Of a stretch of DNA of 64,000 nucleotides, positions 62,623-64,000 are shown one piece after another. Each line of letters opens with the position of its first letter. Within the stretch, counting starts at the first letter, position 1. Source of the DNA: Clostridia bacterium (GTDB lineage Bacteria > Bacillota > Clostridia > Christensenellales > Aristaeellaceae); the NCBI GenBank assembly GCA_017395685.1, contig JAFQOD010000018.1, forward strand, positions 59,188 through 123,187. The letters are read 5' to 3'. The position numbers were made by a program, and so were the translations under genes. The notes under the pieces are model-generated. The model did not search any database. It was not told the origin of the DNA and worked only from the letters and a program-made list of their open reading frames with translations.

Positions 62623-63513
62623 ATGAAAAAGAGAATGACATTAGGCGATCGCGCGGTTGACATATTTGCGAATATCATCTGTGGTTTCCTCGCATTTTTG
62701 TGTCTGATGCCCGTGATTCATACCCTGGCCATTTCGCTGAGCAGATCCAGTGTTGTGGAAGCGAATATGGTTTACTTCTGGCCCGTTGATTTCACGCTTG
62801 CATCTTATAAGGAAATTTTGAAGGATGCGCAGTTCTTCCGTTCTTTCGGGATTTCTGTGGCTCGTGTTGTTGTGGGCTGCACCTGGCAGATCTGCCTGGT
62901 CACCCTTTGTGCCTTCCCCATGGCGCATACCTCCAAGCAGTTCCGGGGCCGTAACGTCATCATGGTCATCCTGATGTTCTGCAATCTCTTTGGCGGCGGT
63001 CTGATCCCCTATTACATGGTTGTCAATGCCCTGGGATTGGTGAATACCATCTGGGTGCTGACCTGCACCGGCTTCTCGATCGGAAACGCCATTCTGCTGA
63101 TGAATTTCTTCCGCAATCTGCCCAAGGAACTGGAAGAAGCGGCCGAAGTGGACGGCGCATCCCCCTACAGGATCCTGATCAGCATCTTTGTTCCCCTTTC
63201 CATGCCCTGTCTTGCCACGATCCTGCTGTTCAATTTTGTGGGGCACTGGAATTCCTATTTTGACGGCCTGATCTATATGAGCCATACCAAGAATTATCCC
63301 CTGCAGACCTACATTTACACCTTAAACTCCCAGCTGACGGCTGAGAATATGGCATGGCTTACGCCGGATGAAATCGCCCGTCTTTCCGAAATCAGCGGCA
63401 AATCCTTCTCTGCTGCGAAGGTATTTGTGGCCATGATTCCCATCCTGTGCATCTATCCCTTCATGCAAAAGTATTTTACCAAGGGCCTGGTTGTAGGCGC
63501 CGTAAAGGGCTGA
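62623..63513 (+). CDS. ABC sugar transporter permease, LplC type (cassette 2)
   Basis: 296 residues, about six membrane helices. EAA loop: EEAAEVDGASPYRILISIFVPLSMP. C-terminus TKGLVVGAVKG. Pairs with the permease 24 bp upstream. It ends 58 bp before a GH127 gene, suggesting beta-arabino-oligosaccharides among the imported sugars. Confidence 0.9.
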   Translation: MKKRMTLGDRAVDIFANIICGFLAFLCLMPVIHTLAISLSRSSVVEANMVYFWPVDFTLASYKEILKDAQFFRSFGISVARVVVGCTWQICLVTLCAFPMAHTSKQFRGRNVIMVILMFCNLFGGGLIPYYMVVNALGLVNTIWVLTCTGFSIGNAILLMNFFRNLPKELEEAAEVDGASPYRILISIFVPLSMPCLATILLFNFVGHWNSYFDGLIYMSHTKNYPLQTYIYTLNSQLTAENMAWLTPDEIARLSEISGKSFSAAKVFVAMIPILCIYPFMQKYFTKGLVVGAVKG

Positions 63514-63571
63514 TGTTCCTTCATATGCTGTTTGTCCGGCAAGAAGGCAAAAAATAGGAGGTTGACACAAG

Positions 63572-64000
63572 ATGAAAACCCTCAAGCCTGTAAGCTATAT
63601 CAATGTGGATGTAACCGGCGGTTTCTGGAAGAGCCGCCAGGAGATTAACGCCAAGGTAACCCTCAAGGCCGTGCGCGATCGTTTTTATGAAACCGGTCGT
63701 TTTGAAGCCAATCTGCTCCGCTACATTGAGGGGCAACCCAACAAGCCTTACCTGTGGTTTGTGGGCGATGTGGAAAAGTGGATTGAAGCCTGTGCCTACG
63801 TGCTGAAGAAATATCCCGATCCCGAGATGCAGAAGTGGACCGATGATTTTATCGACCAGTTTTCCCAGGCCGTGGATCAGCGCACGGGCTATTATCACCC
63901 CTTCATCAGCAATCTGCAGCCCAACATGCGCTGGCAAAACCGCAATTGGCATGAATTGTATCTGGCCGGGCACATGTTTGAGGCGGCGGTGGCCTATGCG
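63572..64000 (+). CDS. GH127 beta-L-arabinofuranosidase-like protein, 5' part
   Basis: First 143 codons only; open to the window edge. Start ATG at 63572 after TAGGAGGTTGACACAAG; no signal peptide. GH127/DUF1680 signs: the opening VTGGFWKSRQEINAKVT, EANLLRYIEG, WFVGDVEKWIEACAYVL and NWHELYLAGHMFEAAVAY. Enzymes of this group release beta-linked arabinofuranose in the cytoplasm using a zinc-cysteine site located further downstream, outside the window. Confidence 0.85.
   Translation, partial: MKTLKPVSYINVDVTGGFWKSRQEINAKVTLKAVRDRFYETGRFEANLLRYIEGQPNKPYLWFVGDVEKWIEACAYVLKKYPDPEMQKWTDDFIDQFSQAVDQRTGYYHPFISNLQPNMRWQNRNWHELYLAGHMFEAAVAYA

Overview
The window looks like a chromosomal stretch of an anaerobic gut or rumen Bacillota (Clostridia-like). 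I infer this from strong AGGAGG-type ribosome sites, CUT1 sugar ABC transporters without a local ATPase, a DUF4358 lipoprotein and MBOAT/DHHW acetylation genes. The enzymes point to plant pectin, mainly rhamnogalacturonan-I with its arabinan and galactan side chains. I cannot name the species. I saw no rRNA, tRNA, CRISPR array or insertion sequence.

Layout. (1) 1-10405, minus strand: a long operon read from a promoter near 10533-10561. It holds a PfkB sugar kinase, an AraC regulator, a decayed esterase gene, a two-module secreted esterase, GH51 and GH43 arabinofuranosidases, a LamG protein and a FucI-like isomerase cut by the window edge. (2) 10799-14406, plus: a solute-binding protein and two permeases, divergent from operon 1. 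(3) 14505-19025: giant Gly-rich repeat protein 1. (4) 19098-21413: a second AraC regulator divergent from a second GH43. (5) 21602-25322: an O-acetylation cassette (SGNH, DUF4358 lipoprotein, MBOAT, DHHW). (6) 25498-29048, minus: rhamnose catabolism rhaB-rhaA-rhaD. (7) 29593-35364: giant repeat protein 2. (8) 35496-38278: a second GH51 and a Gfo/Idh/MocA oxidoreductase. (9) 38420-41272, minus: giant repeat protein 3. (10) 41541-44709: a HAD phosphatase and PocR-AraC regulator on minus, and a GDPD and second HAD on plus. (11) 44760-55750, minus: a GH2 glycosidase followed by NINE tandem paralogous MBL-fold hydrolases. (12) 56127-64000, plus: FucI-like isomerase, ROK kinase, GatZ/KbaZ-like protein, a second solute-binding protein with two permeases, and the start of a GH127 beta-L-arabinofuranosidase.

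How it fits together (inference): secreted esterase, GH43 and repeat/LamG proteins would bind and trim pectin outside the cell. Two ABC importers would bring in oligosaccharides. GH51, GH127 and GH2 would finish them in the cytoplasm. Rhamnose enters RhaBAD, and other sugars enter the isomerase/kinase/aldolase sets.

The most notable signals are the nine-gene MBL array, the three giant beta-helix-like repeat proteins, and two distinct tandem-operator architectures. Type 1 has NTG(G/T)CA half-sites 21 bp apart at three promoters. Type 2 has TGC(A/C)C or ACAC half-sites 20 bp apart at four promoters. Each has a fixed distance to the -35 box, suggesting two AraC-family regulons that tie the scattered operons together.
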